Shown: positions 11,303 through 23,113, numbered from the stretch's first letter. The stretch is 64,000 nucleotides of DNA from Meandrina meandrites (GCA_963693305.1 OY855915.1:7391607-7455606), one strand, 5' to 3'. Numbers and translations: made by a program. The notes: generated by a model from the letters alone, not told the origin.

Positions 11303-11520
11303 TTATTTTGACAAAGAAACAAATTGAACTCGAAAATTGCTGTCCAGGCATTCTTGAATGCTTGTTTTACTTTTATTAATAAGTAACAGGTGTTTGTTTT
11401 TACATAAGATCTGCTTTGCTGTCTTTACAACTGCTGCTCGAAGCCGGCAATACAAAAATGGATTAGTGGAAGAACTCATAAATACTAAAATAGTAGCGAA
11501 ATAGGTCCATTCTATTGGGA
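11303..11520 (-). pseudogene. GPCR 3' fragment (TM7 and tail)
   Basis: Reading on minus gives IEWTYFATILVFMSSSTNPFL, then YCRLRAAVVKTAKQILCKNK, clearly the end of the array receptors. It lacks the codons for the W and the RE of the usual YCWRLRELR. Nothing of TM1-TM6 is found upstream (higher coordinates), and the C-terminal frame runs on into unrelated sequence. It is a decayed receptor. Confidence 0.88.
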
Positions 11521-12111
11521 CGACCTTGCGTAGAGACAACAACAAACGCAAAAAAGTAACATATATCCTCTCCTTTGCATTAGTAACGTTATCTGAAGGG
11601 GTTAAAACGGGAAATAGGATTTGTCTCTTTTTTTTTACTGGGAAAACGAGATTTGGTTCACTGGGACTTTGGGAATCACAAACAAAAATTATTAATGGGA
11701 ATAGGATTTAAGTTAATGATTAAGCTAGGAAATACGATTTGGGCAAAATTTAGGCAGGGAAATGTACTTCATATACCTCCTTTCAGGAGTCCCAAAATTT
11801 TGCAGCAGCCCGAATTAAAGCTCTTTGCTGTTGTAGGTAAATGTACCAATAGCCAAAAGTGGTGAAGGTCTTTTGCGCTGAATAAATGATTTTGAAAGGA
11901 AAAGGCAATACAGTAAGCTTACGTTTTTACTGATTAAACGATTTTCTAATTTTTCAGCCCATGTAAACTCACTTGCAAGTTATAAAACAAATTTAATCAA
12001 ACAAATCGCATTTTTGCATCCAGATCAAACACTAGGTATCGAGAACGTGACTAAGGGCAGTTATCAGTATTCATGTATTAGAAATGACAAATAGAAATGT
12101 GTCGATTTAAC
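11521..12111. other. No recognised gene
   Basis: Two short plus-strand frames (11526-11711, 11653-11865) have no similarity to known proteins and no repeat support. I see no further receptor sequence. Confidence 0.4.
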
Positions 12112-12686
12112 ACAAACATTTCATCAAAAGACCTGACAAAAAACTGTAGAGGCAAAATACCTAGTTTAAGAGTTAATAAATTATTGCGTATTTGCATAAA
12201 TTACGCCACGATCAGGCATGGAGAGAAAATTACGAGATAAACAAATAGTTTTTAAATCCTGCCACTTTTGATGAACAAGTGCATTTTCCGCTGAAATTTT
12301 CATGTTTAACAATTTAAAATGAAACATTTTTATGAATTATGCTTTTAGGATTTTAAAGTGAGAAAAACGCCAGCTGTCAGTTACCTTGTCTCGTCAAAAC
12401 CAAGAGAGAAATTTAATTTTTGCATGAATTTTAATCAAATCCTGCTCGGAAAGCAAATATAAATGTCTTTTTGTTTCGAAGAAGTACGTAATTGCATTTT
12501 ATTTGTAATCAAAACAACAAGACTTCAATTTCCTGTATTTATCAATCCAACATTTAAGATGAATTCGTGCGATCTCTCCTGTTGTTAGTTGATAGCGATG
12601 GAAACAAAGTAAGAAACGACAATCATATTCCATCGTCAACCTATTTGCAAATATAGCAGACATGTCTGCAGAGCGAGTGCTAGCAA

Positions 12687-13620
12687 CTTTTATAGTAATT
12701 TTATTTTATTATTTTATTTTTATCTTATGATGCTCTCTTATCAAAAATTAAAATACATTTTCAGTCAATTTAGCAGTCCATACAAATATTATTCATTGAC
12801 TATATTCACCCCATCAATCAGCTTAATTTTTACTAAGACTTAACGATTTTCCATATTCAAAACAAACTTGCTATCTTAATTGTGTTTGACACCACTTCTT
12901 AGTAAACCACCTGCAATCTTTCTTACCGTTATCTCTGTTCTTTTCAGAAATTTCCTTTAAATCGTCGTCGGAACGACGTTTGCTGAAAATCCAACACGGT
13001 TTAAGCTAATTTTACTTTTGCATTTAAATTGGAAATAAAAAAACCGGCGTCGCTATTTCCGGCAAAAGTCTGAATAATCACGGGTCATGTGATGAATGTT
13101 TGGGTTTCCAGACGTTTTCACATTACTTCATTAAATGCTTCTTTTATAGTAATTTTATTTATTATTTTATTTTCATCCTACGATGCTCTTTTATCAAAAA
13201 TTAAAATACATTTTCAGTCAATTTAGCAGTCCATACAAATATTATTCATTGACTATTCACCCGATCGATCAGCTTAATTTTCCATATTCAAAACAAAGTT
13301 TTCTTTCTTAATTGTGTTTGACACCACTTCTTAGTAAACCACCTGCAATCTTTCTTACCGTTATCTCTGTTCTTTTCCGAAATTGCGTTTCAATCGTCGT
13401 TGGAACGACGTCTGTACAACTTAGCTTTTTTTTCAACGTGAAATTTGAATGTTACTGTTCTTTTTTTTTTTCACTTTTTTTGCTGAAAATCCAACACGGT
13501 TTAAGCAAAAAAAAAAAAAAACCGGCGTCGCTATTTCCGGCAAAAGTCTGAATAATCACGCGTCATGTGATGAATGTTGGGGTTTTCAGACGTTTTCACA
13601 TTACTTCATTAAATGCTTCT
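12687..13620. repeat. Two tandem ~470-bp units (copy in second block)
   Basis: Units 12687-13140 and 13141-13620 correspond to 6494-7437 in the first block. They differ mainly in the lengths of the poly-T and poly-A runs. Confidence 0.9.
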
Positions 13621-14551
13621 GTCGCCTATTTGAACAAATGGCTTTTCTGAAGGAAAGACAGAAAACAAATAGATTATACTATCTTCGACTTATCATATTT
13701 TCCGAATATTTAAATGCTCACTCATCTATTCCAAAAATAACTTAAATAATTCTTATCTATTCTTTAAATGGTTAACAGTCGGTGTCAGCTTGTCTGCCAT
13801 TTTGCCAGTTTTCCTAGTTGCTTTTTAGCTTCTCGACTTCTTATTTTCAACGTTTTTGGCGTACGTGATAAAGATCACATTCACAACTTTCTTAAACAAA
13901 CAGGAAGCGTTGTCTTGCCTTGATGCTGTTGATTTTGTTTAATCGTGTTGTCTCGTTGAACTATCAGTTAAATATATCTATCATTCAATTTGACATACTT
14001 CTCACCTTCACAACAAACATTCGCCTTCACCATGAAACTCTAGAAACAAAAGAGTGCAAATTTAAAGTTATTTTTTACGATAGTGGGAAAATATACTTCT
14101 TGTACTTTTACTGAAAACAAATATTATTTTATTAGCTGTACGATATCAAATGCAAAAGAAGAAAATATAGATAAACAGGATGTCAATAACCTTCAGTACT
14201 TCTCAGCAAATTAGCTGGTGCATCTCATTAGATGCACTGTAGACTCTTAGCTAGGTTTAGAGCACATTTAAAATATTATGTGTTATGGCCGCTGTTCGTT
14301 CACTGTTTACAAAACATTTCTGAACAATATTCTAATACTCGTGACTAATTCCCATGAGTTATTATCGATATGTGGCTGTGTATTCGTGTATAATAAACAC
14401 CATATATTTAATTTCGGGTCCACTGAGTCTCTAGATGATCAACTTTCTAGATCTGTTCTCATAGGTCTCGAATGATCGACCATTTATTTTTATAAATGAA
14501 TTTTCTGAGCTCTATTCAGTTTAGCAGGTACATTCCGAATTGCCTATGTTT

Positions 14552-15469
14552 TCAGTCTAGATCGGTTTTAGTACACAGAATTTTTCTTGCTGTCTTTACA
14601 ACTGCGATTCGTAGTTCTCGGAGACGCCAGCAATACAAAATTGGATTGATGGACGAGTTCATGAATACTACAGTGGTTGACATAGTCCATTCTGTTGCCC
14701 ACTCCTTGTTTCCCAATCCAAAAAGCGTTAATAAAACATACGATGGAAAATAACATGTAAGCATGCAGATAAAAAACACGAAAGTGTTCACAGCGCTTCT
14801 TTTAATCCGCATCATGCTTGTGTGATTTCCAGCAAAGCAACATTGCACTGCCTGTTGTTGAGCATGAATCTGGAACTGGTGCTGACGAACTATAAGATAA
14901 ATACTGATATAACAAAACGCGGAGATTATAAGGCAAATACCAGTAGCTATTGCCGAAATAAGGTGATACGCAACTTTATCCCAGATGTGGAATCCTGTAG
15001 ATATGAAGTTTATGAACCAGATCGATACAATAATGTAAATCGCTCGGGATTTAGTCACTAAAGTGGCATATCGCATGTGGTAATGAAGAGCCAAAAATCG
15101 GTCCACGCTAAACACTGTTATTGTAGTGAGGGAAACTCTACATACAGCAAAGCCAACCATCGCCGATACACGATATAATACAGGATTTACCTTAATAAGT
15201 TCATCCGCAATATAGAGCGGTTGAGCAATAAAACCAACAAGAAGGTCCGAGACAGCAAGACTGCAGAGCATAATCATTGAAGTTGACCAAATGCAAGGAG
15301 TTCGTATTATGGCGACCACTACCAAAGCGTTACCAAGAATCGATATGAGCATCAGTGGAACGTTAAGAATACAGTTTATGATGACAAAGGTTTCAGGACG
15401 AAAGCGATCGTCGTTCGTTGCTAAGTCGTCGCTTTCTGATTCGTTATTCATGACAGTGTAGTTCTCCAT
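14552..15469 (-). CDS. Class A GPCR, MECA-like, intact (receptor 2)
   Basis: Receptor of 305 residues, sister of the gene at 8369-9289. It keeps DRF after TM3 (D123-R124-F125) and HYHMRY, where the sister has DRL and RYHMRY. From about residue 171 to the C-terminus the two proteins differ at one position only (GLGNKEW here, GLGYKEW there), while the first 170 residues differ at about 30. An in-frame ATG lies upstream at 15487. I prefer 15469 because it is shared with the sister gene and has A at -3 and G at +4. The W in PCIWSTSM replaces an arginine conserved in the other receptors at the TM1-TM2 loop. The N-terminus carries NYT and NNES sequons. Confidence 0.93.
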   Translation of the reverse strand: MENYTVMNNESESDDLATNDDRFRPETFVIINCILNVPLMLISILGNALVVVAIIRTPCIWSTSMIMLCSLAVSDLLVGFIAQPLYIADELIKVNPVLYRVSAMVGFAVCRVSLTTITVFSVDRFLALHYHMRYATLVTKSRAIYIIVSIWFINFISTGFHIWDKVAYHLISAIATGICLIISAFCYISIYLIVRQHQFQIHAQQQAVQCCFAGNHTSMMRIKRSAVNTFVFFICMLTCYFPSYVLLTLFGLGNKEWATEWTMSTTVVFMNSSINPILYCWRLRELRIAVVKTARKILCTKTDLD

Positions 15470-15605
15470 ATTTAAACCCTCTCTCATTTAGCCCTTCAGC
15501 TCTGTCAGGAGTCGATGACGACGGAGATTTATAGGTCTTCAAACAGGAATTGTTCACAGTCAATATGTATATTAAAATTCTGCTCTGTCACTCCTCTGTT
15601 TACGT

Positions 15606-16401
15606 ATTTTTTGGTAAATAAGTAATTAAATAATTCTTTGCCTGTCATTTCTTAAATTCGCTAAAAGAAAAAATTAAAACGAAATGATGAAGACTCTAGG
15701 GAATGAATTAATATTTGTTTGGTATAAAAAAATGGTAAAATGCAAATTTATATTTATTGTAGTCATGTTTTTTTTGTTTTAACGAAAGCAACTTACGGCA
15801 GCTGTGTTTTATGAGGGCGCAGGTTAGGTATATTTGACGTGTAAGTGGGTCTGAACGTTAGCAATTTATTTAGTGTTTTAAGTTGCCTATCGTGCAGTAT
15901 CTTTTTCAGAATATATTAATGGCAAATCCCTTTTTACGGCTTAATTACACCTTTAAAAATACATTTTCTGGAAATAAAGGGTGGTTTTTAAAAACCCCGT
16001 AAAATGCCTCGGAAGTTAGGATCTGGGAAAGCCGGAAGTCGTTGAAGAACCACGTTGCTAATACGTACGCCAGTAAAACAGCGATCTTATCCTTCTGCCT
16101 ACCACATGTACAAAGATAAAAATATTGTCATTTTTTAATTATTCAAACAGAGTATCGTCATAAGAGTGGAACATTAAGGCACCAAAAGTAACGTGGCATC
16201 TCACAATCCTGTTGGACGATAATCTATACCTTTAGAAGTTCAGGTTATCCCCCTTGAAATGATGGCATTTCCGTTTGGCACGAAACAGTCAAAACATCGA
16301 AAAAATTAAAGCAACAAAACAATGCACTACTGAGTGGAAAGTAAGCATACAAACCAAGGGATTGAATACGAAGATGGCTTTTCCATTGTTAACACTCAGC
16401 T
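15606..16401. other. Spacer unique to second block
   Basis: No ORF or repeat is recognised. It has no match in the first tandem block, so it was either inserted here or lost there. Confidence 0.4.
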
Positions 16402-16409
16402 GCAAATGA

Positions 16410-16544
16410 GGGTCGCCCACTACCTCTCGGAACGAGTGACTTCATTGGTTCCTAAAACAATGCCCCTAGCCCTGAATAAGAATAGAGGTAGTGTTTACAG
16501 CGGGCGAATGAAAATAGAGGTTCCAGAGAGGTAGTGCCTTACTG
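16410..16544. mobile_element. hAT-like MITE with 8-bp target duplication
   Basis: This 135-bp element starts GGGTCGCCCACTACCTCTC and ends AGAGAGGTAGTGCCTTACTG. CACTACCTCTC and its complement form inverted ends set in slightly from the termini. It is flanked by the perfect 8-bp repeat GCAAATGA at 16402-16409 and 16545-16552. The same element recurs at 23578 with a different 8-bp repeat. An 8-bp duplication is typical of hAT elements. Confidence 0.86.
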
Positions 16545-16552
16545 GCAAATGA

Positions 16553-17507
16553 ACACATTTAGTGCAGCGCACTTTGATACCTACTTCGAGCTCGGCGAGA
16601 GTCATGACTGTTTTGAATTACACGAAGGTTCAAACTACTCAATATATATATATATTTTTAATTTTACATTTTTGTCGTTTCGCCTCCATAATTAATCACC
16701 TCACGACTTCAGTTTCTGGTTTTGTCTACAAACTCCACTCTCACCCCCAAGGATTTGAAACTCTAGTTTCCTTTTAAAGGAAGAGCTATGACACGATCAT
16801 TTTAAGTCATTTTTTCTGATGTTCATGTTTCTAAACACCACATAAGTAATTTAAAACCCAAACTAAACAAGTAATCGACTAAACAAGATTAAAACGCATT
16901 GCGAATGTCAAAAATGAAAAAGTTGACAATTTTTCAAGTTGCCCAGCCAGTGGTGAAGCTCCTTAAAAATTCGCTTATTCTTTAAAAATTTCAACATACA
17001 TTCAGTTTATAGTTGCTTTTCTCGCAGGTCAAATTTAATTATTTTTCCTAGCGTTTGGAGATTGAACCCTCCAGTCGAAGTGTCGCCAATGCATTGCACA
17101 GGTAAACAAGCCACTATTTACGAAACCTCTGATCGGTCCAAACGAAAATTTTCCTGCGAATCTTGAAATATCTTTCTTTCTGCCATCCGAAATGATTTCC
17201 CGACTTTTATCGGCTCTCTGATGTAAATTAAAATGAAAATATGGCCGATACAACAACCACCGTGTAACAAGACATGAAAAGGCCCCCGGACCTGTTTCCC
17301 AGCCCCTCAACACAGCATTCGACAGACATAACTATGATTGTAGAACAGTTTTTCCATAAATATTGGGGGCGTTAGGAAATTTTTTAACATTATTTTTCTA
17401 AGTACCTGCGAGCGCCAATTTTCAACAGTAAAGCAACACGTAAGATAATAATTAACATGTTATTTGCATACGTCTTTTATTCATTAAGAAGGAAAGAAAA
17501 TTAGTCT
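16553..17507. other. Spacer without recognised gene
   Basis: The part from 16875 to 17070 is weakly homologous to 9440-9640. A minus-strand frame at 17035-17313 shows no domain. Confidence 0.45.
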
Positions 17508-17509
17508 TC

Positions 17510-18252
17510 TTTTTGTTTGCTCACATAACATCTGCCTTGCTGTCCTGGAAGCTCTTGAAGACGGGAGCAACAAAACATGGAACATGGATTGACCACGAGG
17601 AACAACTTTTTTTTTATATAAATACTGCATTAGAAGCAAAGGCCTATTTTATAGTCCAGTCTATTTATGTTTTTTTTTATGGAGACTGTGAATAATATAT
17701 GCAAAAGAAAATATCATATAATATGAAGAGATGTGATATACAAGCGCTTAACTACAACATTGGAACTTTGACTGCAGACTGATGTTAAGCGCGCATTTGT
17801 GACTGATGCGGGGCGATCAATGCGATGAATCATGATATATTCTAGCTCTGATTTAGGACATAAAGAGATCACAAGGTCAGTAACAATTATAACTGAGGTC
17901 CTAACAAAGGTTGTAGGCGTTCACATTCAACTTCGCGTCAAAACGTGTCCAACGGAAGATAAATATGTGGTGCATTTGACACCGGATCTAGCACGCATAT
18001 TCTAAGTAGTCAGCCGATATGTCATTTGATAGTGAAAGAACCATAAATTAACCAACATGCCAACATGTACGGCTGTTATTGACAAAACACACTCTACATA
18101 TAAAGTTCGCAATCGTTTTAATTTCGTTGTGTGGTATAACTGGTTCAGTTATATAAAGGGGCTGAGTAATAATTAATTATAAGTGGAAAAAATCGAAGGA
18201 GTTCTTTTCGAGGCGGCCAATTCAAAGCTTTGCCCAAAATGGACATACTGTT
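17510..18252 (-). pseudogene. Decayed GPCR, TM1-TM7 traces
   Basis: No long ORF remains, but aligned by eye to receptor 3 (18766-19656) the landmarks fall in order on minus. The TM7 and tail region is at 17515-17610 (ACATAACATCTGCCTTGCTG against ACATAACATCTGCCTCGCTG). The end of TM5 is near 17797-17830, the post-TM3 HYHMRY region near 18015-18045, TM3 near 18093, TM2 near 18140, and the TM1 GNALVLAAIIRTP region at 18190-18250. Many indels and substitutions make it an old pseudogene. Confidence 0.82.
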
Positions 18253-18765
18253 AATTAAGCATTTACCAAATAAATAACACACGAATAAAATGCTCTTGTT
18301 GACGCTGTTGACATACTTTATATTTAATATGAACCCTTCACGTTCTAAAATGTACTCTTTTTACCTTTTTCTACATCAAAAAGAAACAAAAAAATAATAA
18401 TTCCTACTCGTTTTAGACGCAAGTAAGTGATGAAGCTTTTATCGAATAATGGTGATACAAAAAAGGGAAAAACCTTACATGCCTGGTGTTCTATTGGTCA
18501 AATCTTTTATGTCAGGCAACCCCATCATCTTTTCTTATTTTCTCCAAAACGACATTTTTGACTGGCTGAAAACAATTATTTAATTACCAACTTGGAGATG
18601 GTAACTGAATTAAAATTTAGGCTCAAGAACTACTGGACTGAACTCTTTTTTTTTGGAAGACCGGAAATCTTTAAACCTAGACACAGCTGTATTGACTGTA
18701 CATCGAAAAACGCCGCGTCACAGCATTACCTTTTCCCCCTTTTCCCCCTCAGAATGAAGACCGCT

Positions 18766-19656
18766 TTAGTTTTCCTCCGTTTGTTTACATAACATCTGCC
18801 TCGCTGTCTTTACAACTGCCGTCCGAAGCTCGCGAAGACGCCAGCAATATAAAACTGGATTAATGCTTGAGTTCATAAACACTAGAATGATAATAAAGTT
18901 CCATTCTATTGTCCACTCCATGTAAGAGATGCCATAGAGAGTTAATAAAATGTACATTGGAATATAACATGTAATCAAAAATATGTAAAATATGAAAGTG
19001 TTCAATGCGCTTTTTTTAAGTCGCCCGATCTGTACCCCGTCAGTGACACTTTGCACTGTCTGTTGAACATAAATTTGCGACTGATGCCGACGAACAATGC
19101 GATAGATTAAAATGTAGGAAAATGTGGAAACTACAAGACATATAATAGTCATAATCGCCATCGTGAATTTATATTCACGCTCTTTGCAAAGGTAAAACCC
19201 TGAAAAAGGTATGTTGATCAACCATATGGTCAGTACAGTGTACAAGACGCGGGACTCAGTCACTAAAGTAGCATATCTCATGTGATAGTGAAGAGCCAGA
19301 AACCGATCCACACTTATGGCAGTTGTAGTCCAGAGGGTTACTCCACATACAGAGAACCCTACCATGATCGTTAAATTATCTACAAAATTTTCTTCCGTAA
19401 GAAGATCTGCGAGATAAAGCGGTTGAGCAGTGAGACCCACAAGAAGATCTGAAACAGCCAGACTGCAGAGCATAATCGTCGTGGTTGAGCGAATGGAAGG
19501 AGTTCTTATTATGGCGGCCAATACCAAAGCGTTGCCAAGAATGGATATGAGCATCAGTGGAGCATTCAAAACACAGTTAATGATGACAAACGTTTGACGC
19601 ATACTGTAGTCTTCGATGTTTGATCCATTCTTGTCTTTGTTGGTGTAGTTGATCAT
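18766..19656 (-). CDS. Class A GPCR, MECA-like, intact (receptor 3)
   Basis: Receptor of 296 residues. The ATG at 19656 is used; a longer frame would need a GTG start. The N-terminus carries NYT and NGS sequons, then N42 in TM1, LAVSD with D70 in TM2, D117-R118-F119 after TM3, a short outer loop 2 (FYLCKEREYKF), CYIP in TM6, and NSSINPVLYCWRL in TM7. The third inner loop reads QIYVQQTVQS, lacking the QA of the QQQAVQ signature found in most sister receptors. It lies between a decayed receptor (17510-18252) and a stub (21205-21293), all on minus. No introns are needed. Confidence 0.94.
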   Translation of the reverse strand: MINYTNKDKNGSNIEDYSMRQTFVIINCVLNAPLMLISILGNALVLAAIIRTPSIRSTTTIMLCSLAVSDLLVGLTAQPLYLADLLTEENFVDNLTIMVGFSVCGVTLWTTTAISVDRFLALHYHMRYATLVTESRVLYTVLTIWLINIPFSGFYLCKEREYKFTMAIMTIICLVVSTFSYILIYRIVRRHQSQIYVQQTVQSVTDGVQIGRLKKSALNTFIFYIFLITCYIPMYILLTLYGISYMEWTIEWNFIIILVFMNSSINPVLYCWRLRELRTAVVKTARQMLCKQTEEN

Positions 19657-19689
19657 ATTCACTTTAAGCCACTTTCGTAACTAAAAAGA

Positions 19690-20690
19690 CAAAGTACTAG
19701 TCTTACAAATCTCCCTTTGTTGGACCGAACGTAAATGCTGAAGTTGTGATGGGACGGTGGAAACTCCTTTACTTAATAACCGACTGTTGTATGCAAATGT
19801 ATTTTGTAAAACAGCTGTTGATGTATGTAATGAAAAGCTTTTCCCTGTTCCTTTATTTCCGCATCACGAACTGACATTTTATTCAACAACTTGGCATAAT
19901 AAGAATTTTGATATAACTCGACGAGAATTATATATATTCCTGTGACTCAGTTTTAGGAGGAAAATATTTTTAGGAGGAAAACATCCACTTCCAGATGACG
20001 CAGCTGTTAACTGTTCGGCTCATTTCATAAGTACCTTTTTAGGAGATCGGGACTATAAAAGCTTCTTCCAGACAATATTAGTTAAACTTAAAACGAAACC
20101 GGCTGTAGACATATTGAAGTTCAATTTGATGTTTCCGCTTTACACAGTACAATGCATCAATACGCAGTATTACCGAGGGCTCTTAGAGACCGGAGACCGG
20201 TAAAGCGTGAATATAGTAACATCACGAAACGTATAACACAGCTAACTTAAAAGTAACTAAATTAGAAGCTGTTCATCTTTGAACGGTATATATAAGAACA
20301 GCAAAATATGGCCAAAAGAGAAAATTATATTCAAGACTTAAAGTGTGATTAACTTCCTCCAACTAGCATCATTGGAAATATATAATGACTTGTGGAAAGA
20401 ATTTGGATTTTGACTTACCTTTGGAAAGTTAGTTGTTCCTCTTATGAACTTACGTAGCTTTGGTAAAAGATCCGAAATTATTAACATCTTATTGGGTACT
20501 GGCATTTTTAACTCCATAAGAAGTAAAATCAAAGATCAAAGAGTAATTTTCTAGCAGCGTACATCGCTTGCAAATTATGTTTGCTACTGAATAGGAAATT
20601 TGTTTTCATTCCAAATTCGACATACGTCAAACAAAACACAGGAACATTAAAAAAATACTCTGTCTTGATATGAATTGCGGACTTTTTTTC
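19690..20690. other. Upstream spacer of receptor 3
   Basis: No domain-bearing ORF. GGAGGAAAA occurs twice near 19957-19982. This stretch would contain any promoter of receptor 3, but I could not assign one. Confidence 0.4.
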
Positions 20691-20972
20691 AGCGTGACCG
20701 AGTGGTTTAGGGCGCTGGTCTTGCAATCCGGAGGTCCCGGGTTCAAGCCCTCCACCCTGCCACTAGCTGGATTTGTTTCACGGTCGTCCCAAGTTCAAAT
20801 CCTTTGTCACGCTTTGTATATAGCCAACTGGTCTGCCTCCTGCCAGTTGGGATTTTTAATCATGTTATGTTCATTTAACATTATCTGTTTCCTATGTTTC
20901 TGTGGCATGCCTGCAAACTAGCTATCTCGAAGCTAAGTGCATGACCACTATAAACAACAACAACAACAACAA
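20691..20972 (+). mobile_element. tRNA-headed SINE
   Basis: The head reads like a tRNA: GTGACCGAGTGGTTTAGGGC resembles a polymerase III A box and GGTTCAAGCCCTCC a B box, with an anticodon-like loop CTTGCAA. It is followed by a tRNA-unrelated body (GCCAACTGGTCTGCCTCC) and a tail of CAA repeats (about 20953-20972). The body and tail distinguish it from a functional tRNA gene. No clear target duplication was found. Confidence 0.85.
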
Positions 20973-21204
20973 CTCCGATAATCATGACTCAAATCAAACA
21001 CCTTCTGCCGACCAACAGACCAACTGGAAAATTACGCCAGCAAGCTAATGTCGACTTGTGAATCGTAGCAGTTTTGTTTCATTACAATTTGCCATTACTA
21101 TGCATCCAAAAAAATAAGTAAAAAATATCTTATCATTCTATTATCCTAATGTGTTTAAAAGCCATCATTCGTGAGAACAGTTAGCTTTCTTCTTTATGCT
21201 TACA

Positions 21205-21293
21205 GTGTTTTATATCTGCTTCGCAACTGTCCTCTTGCAAGTGCTAAGACGTCAGCGCGCAATGCAAAAGGGGATCGATGGACGAAATCATAA
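21205..21293 (-). pseudogene. GPCR C-terminal stub
   Basis: Minus-strand remnant of the TM7 to tail region. The plus-strand order ATCTGCTTCGCAACTGTC, GCTAAGACGTCAGCG, GGGGATCGATGGACGAAAT, CATAAATG parallels the 3' end of receptor 3 or 1. It ends exactly where the 24-kb duplicated block starts (21294), so a duplication breakpoint falls in this gene. Confidence 0.75.
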
Positions 21294-21639
21294 ATGTTAA
21301 TAGGAAAGCACAAATTTCCATTTTGTTTCTATCTTTGAACGAGGTTCCTTATATGGAACAGAAGATTAAATGAAACATTAGCGCATTCAATTAAAACGAT
21401 ACGTAGTTTCAGATATTTGCACGTACTTAAATCCTGCTCAATACTCTTGGGATACTTACCCAATCACTAGCCAAAACTGACGCATCGTCCCTCCCCCGTC
21501 CCCCCTGGTGCAATGCTGACATCAGAATACTCAAATCGGGTAGTGAAATAGCCTATTGTAGCAACATTTCCAACCTTTCTGTCAGAACTAAGTTAGTGAA
21601 TTTAGCGAATTGTATTTTTGCAACCAGGTACAACAAGTG

Positions 21640-21748
<109 letters not shown>

Positions 21749-21749
21749 T

Positions 21750-22510
21750 TTATTTTACCTCGGAGCTGAAGGGGACTGACTAAGCCCCTAGCAAAGATAT
21801 GCTAATATGCCGGGAAAAAAAAAATTTCAAATATATATACAGAACAGAAAATTAATTAGATAATTAAGAATTACACGGCGGCGTTGTGACCAGGGTTGTA
21901 GGTGTCATGCATTCTTTGAATTATCTCTCTTTGCGTTGATGAAAATACAAGAAAGGCAGTTCAAGCTAGCGATAAGAATCACAGTACTCAAAATATAAGG
22001 GTTTATATTGAGACGAAACGATTTTGTTTTAGGAGAGGGACATGGTGATAGTTTCATCGACGCTAGATAACACTACAGGGCCCGCATTGATGACAATATC
22101 GCATGCCCCTCTCCGCCTCGGGGAATTTTGTCATCATGACGTCATTTTGTGTGCGGTTCAACCGGCCACGCATGCCAACAAGAGTAATATGCACTTTGGA
22201 GGATTTTTCTGCACTCAAAACAGCACTCGGAACCCGCGAAACAACGAAAAGAAATAGATATTACCTAAAATTTCTGTGGCGATTTGATTATCTTTATGAA
22301 AGACATTGGGGTTCTTGTGAGGTGAAGTTGATAACTGTTTCCAGCACTATTTATTAAAGTACATGTATTCGAAATCTTCAAACACTTACCGAAATCGGTT
22401 CAAAACGACCAGAGGAACTGGAAAAAAACAAAGAACAGAGCAACAGCGTAAATGTAGGTCGTAAGTCGTAAGAAAATCGTTTCGTTTCCATACAAGGCCT
22501 TAGGTGAGTC
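21750..22510. other. No recognised gene
   Basis: Short frames (22042-22257, 22103-22357) are repeated in copy B only because the whole block is duplicated. I see no protein domain. It may be the body of an old retroelement linked to the CAAT tail. Confidence 0.4.
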
Positions 22511-22517
22511 TTCTTAA

Positions 22518-23113
22518 CCCTATTCATACCGAGCTTTTTTTGGATCTTTTCAGACCGGGGGGGGGGGAGCGGATTCCGCCCCCCCCCCCCCCCCCCTCCG
22601 TAACTTCCAGAATATTTAAGCAATCGCAATAAAACTTACAGGATATATAGTATGTCCAAAAATCTATCTTTTTATATACGTCACGTGCGGTGATGACGTC
22701 ACATCACGTGACAATTACATCATGATGTCAAAACAGCCGCCATCTTGGATCCGCCATCTTGGATTTCAAAATTTTTCCAAAACATCAGAAAACCGCCCAA
22801 AATAACTGAAAAATACTCAAAATCTATAAAACAGTGCAAAAAACCTAAAAGAGGTGAAAATAGTTGAATTAAAGTTAATTTTTATTAATGGAAACACAAA
22901 AATTACAAATTTGGAAAAACATGTCTGTCAAAATGACGTTGCCATGGTAACGTCAAGTTCCAGACACAACAACCTATCCTACCAATTTATTCCCAGATAA
23001 ATTTTAGAAAAACTCGTAAAGTTTGGCAGCGTTTAGTTGAATCTTGAAAAAGTTATAAACGTTCAAAGTCAGCGCGGGCACTTTCCGCCCCCCCCCCCCC
23101 GGTCTGGATAGGG
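22518..23113. mobile_element. piggyBac-like MITE, TTAA duplication, copy A
   Basis: The 596-bp element starts CCCTATTCATACCGAG and, in reverse complement from the right, CCCTATCCAGACCGGG. It is flanked by TTAA at 22514-22517 and 23114-23117. CCC termini next to TTAA are the hallmark of piggyBac. The subterminal zones hold long G and C runs (22557-22568, 22578-22596, 23089-23100). The interior has TGATGACGTCACATCACGTG (CRE- and E-box-like) and two CCGCCATCTTGGA motifs. No transposase is present. Confidence 0.87.

Larger units (their letters stand above)
12314..17070. repeat. Tandem block 1, copy 2 (matches 6122-9640)
   Basis: It begins with the empty TTAA site of the foldback element (12314-12317) and contains the ~470-bp doublet and receptor 2. 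Homology to copy 1 is nearly perfect up to about 14955 and much weaker after that. About 1.3 kb (15606-16870) has no counterpart in copy 1. Confidence 0.9.

Noticed and set aside
16418..16536. Small ORF 16334-16534 as a gene
   Set aside because: Most of it lies in the hAT-like MITE and its target duplication.
20691..20765. Possible functional tRNA gene (Ala-like loop TGC)
   Set aside because: It is followed by a long tRNA-unrelated body and a CAA tail, and the anticodon stem has a mismatch; this is a SINE head.
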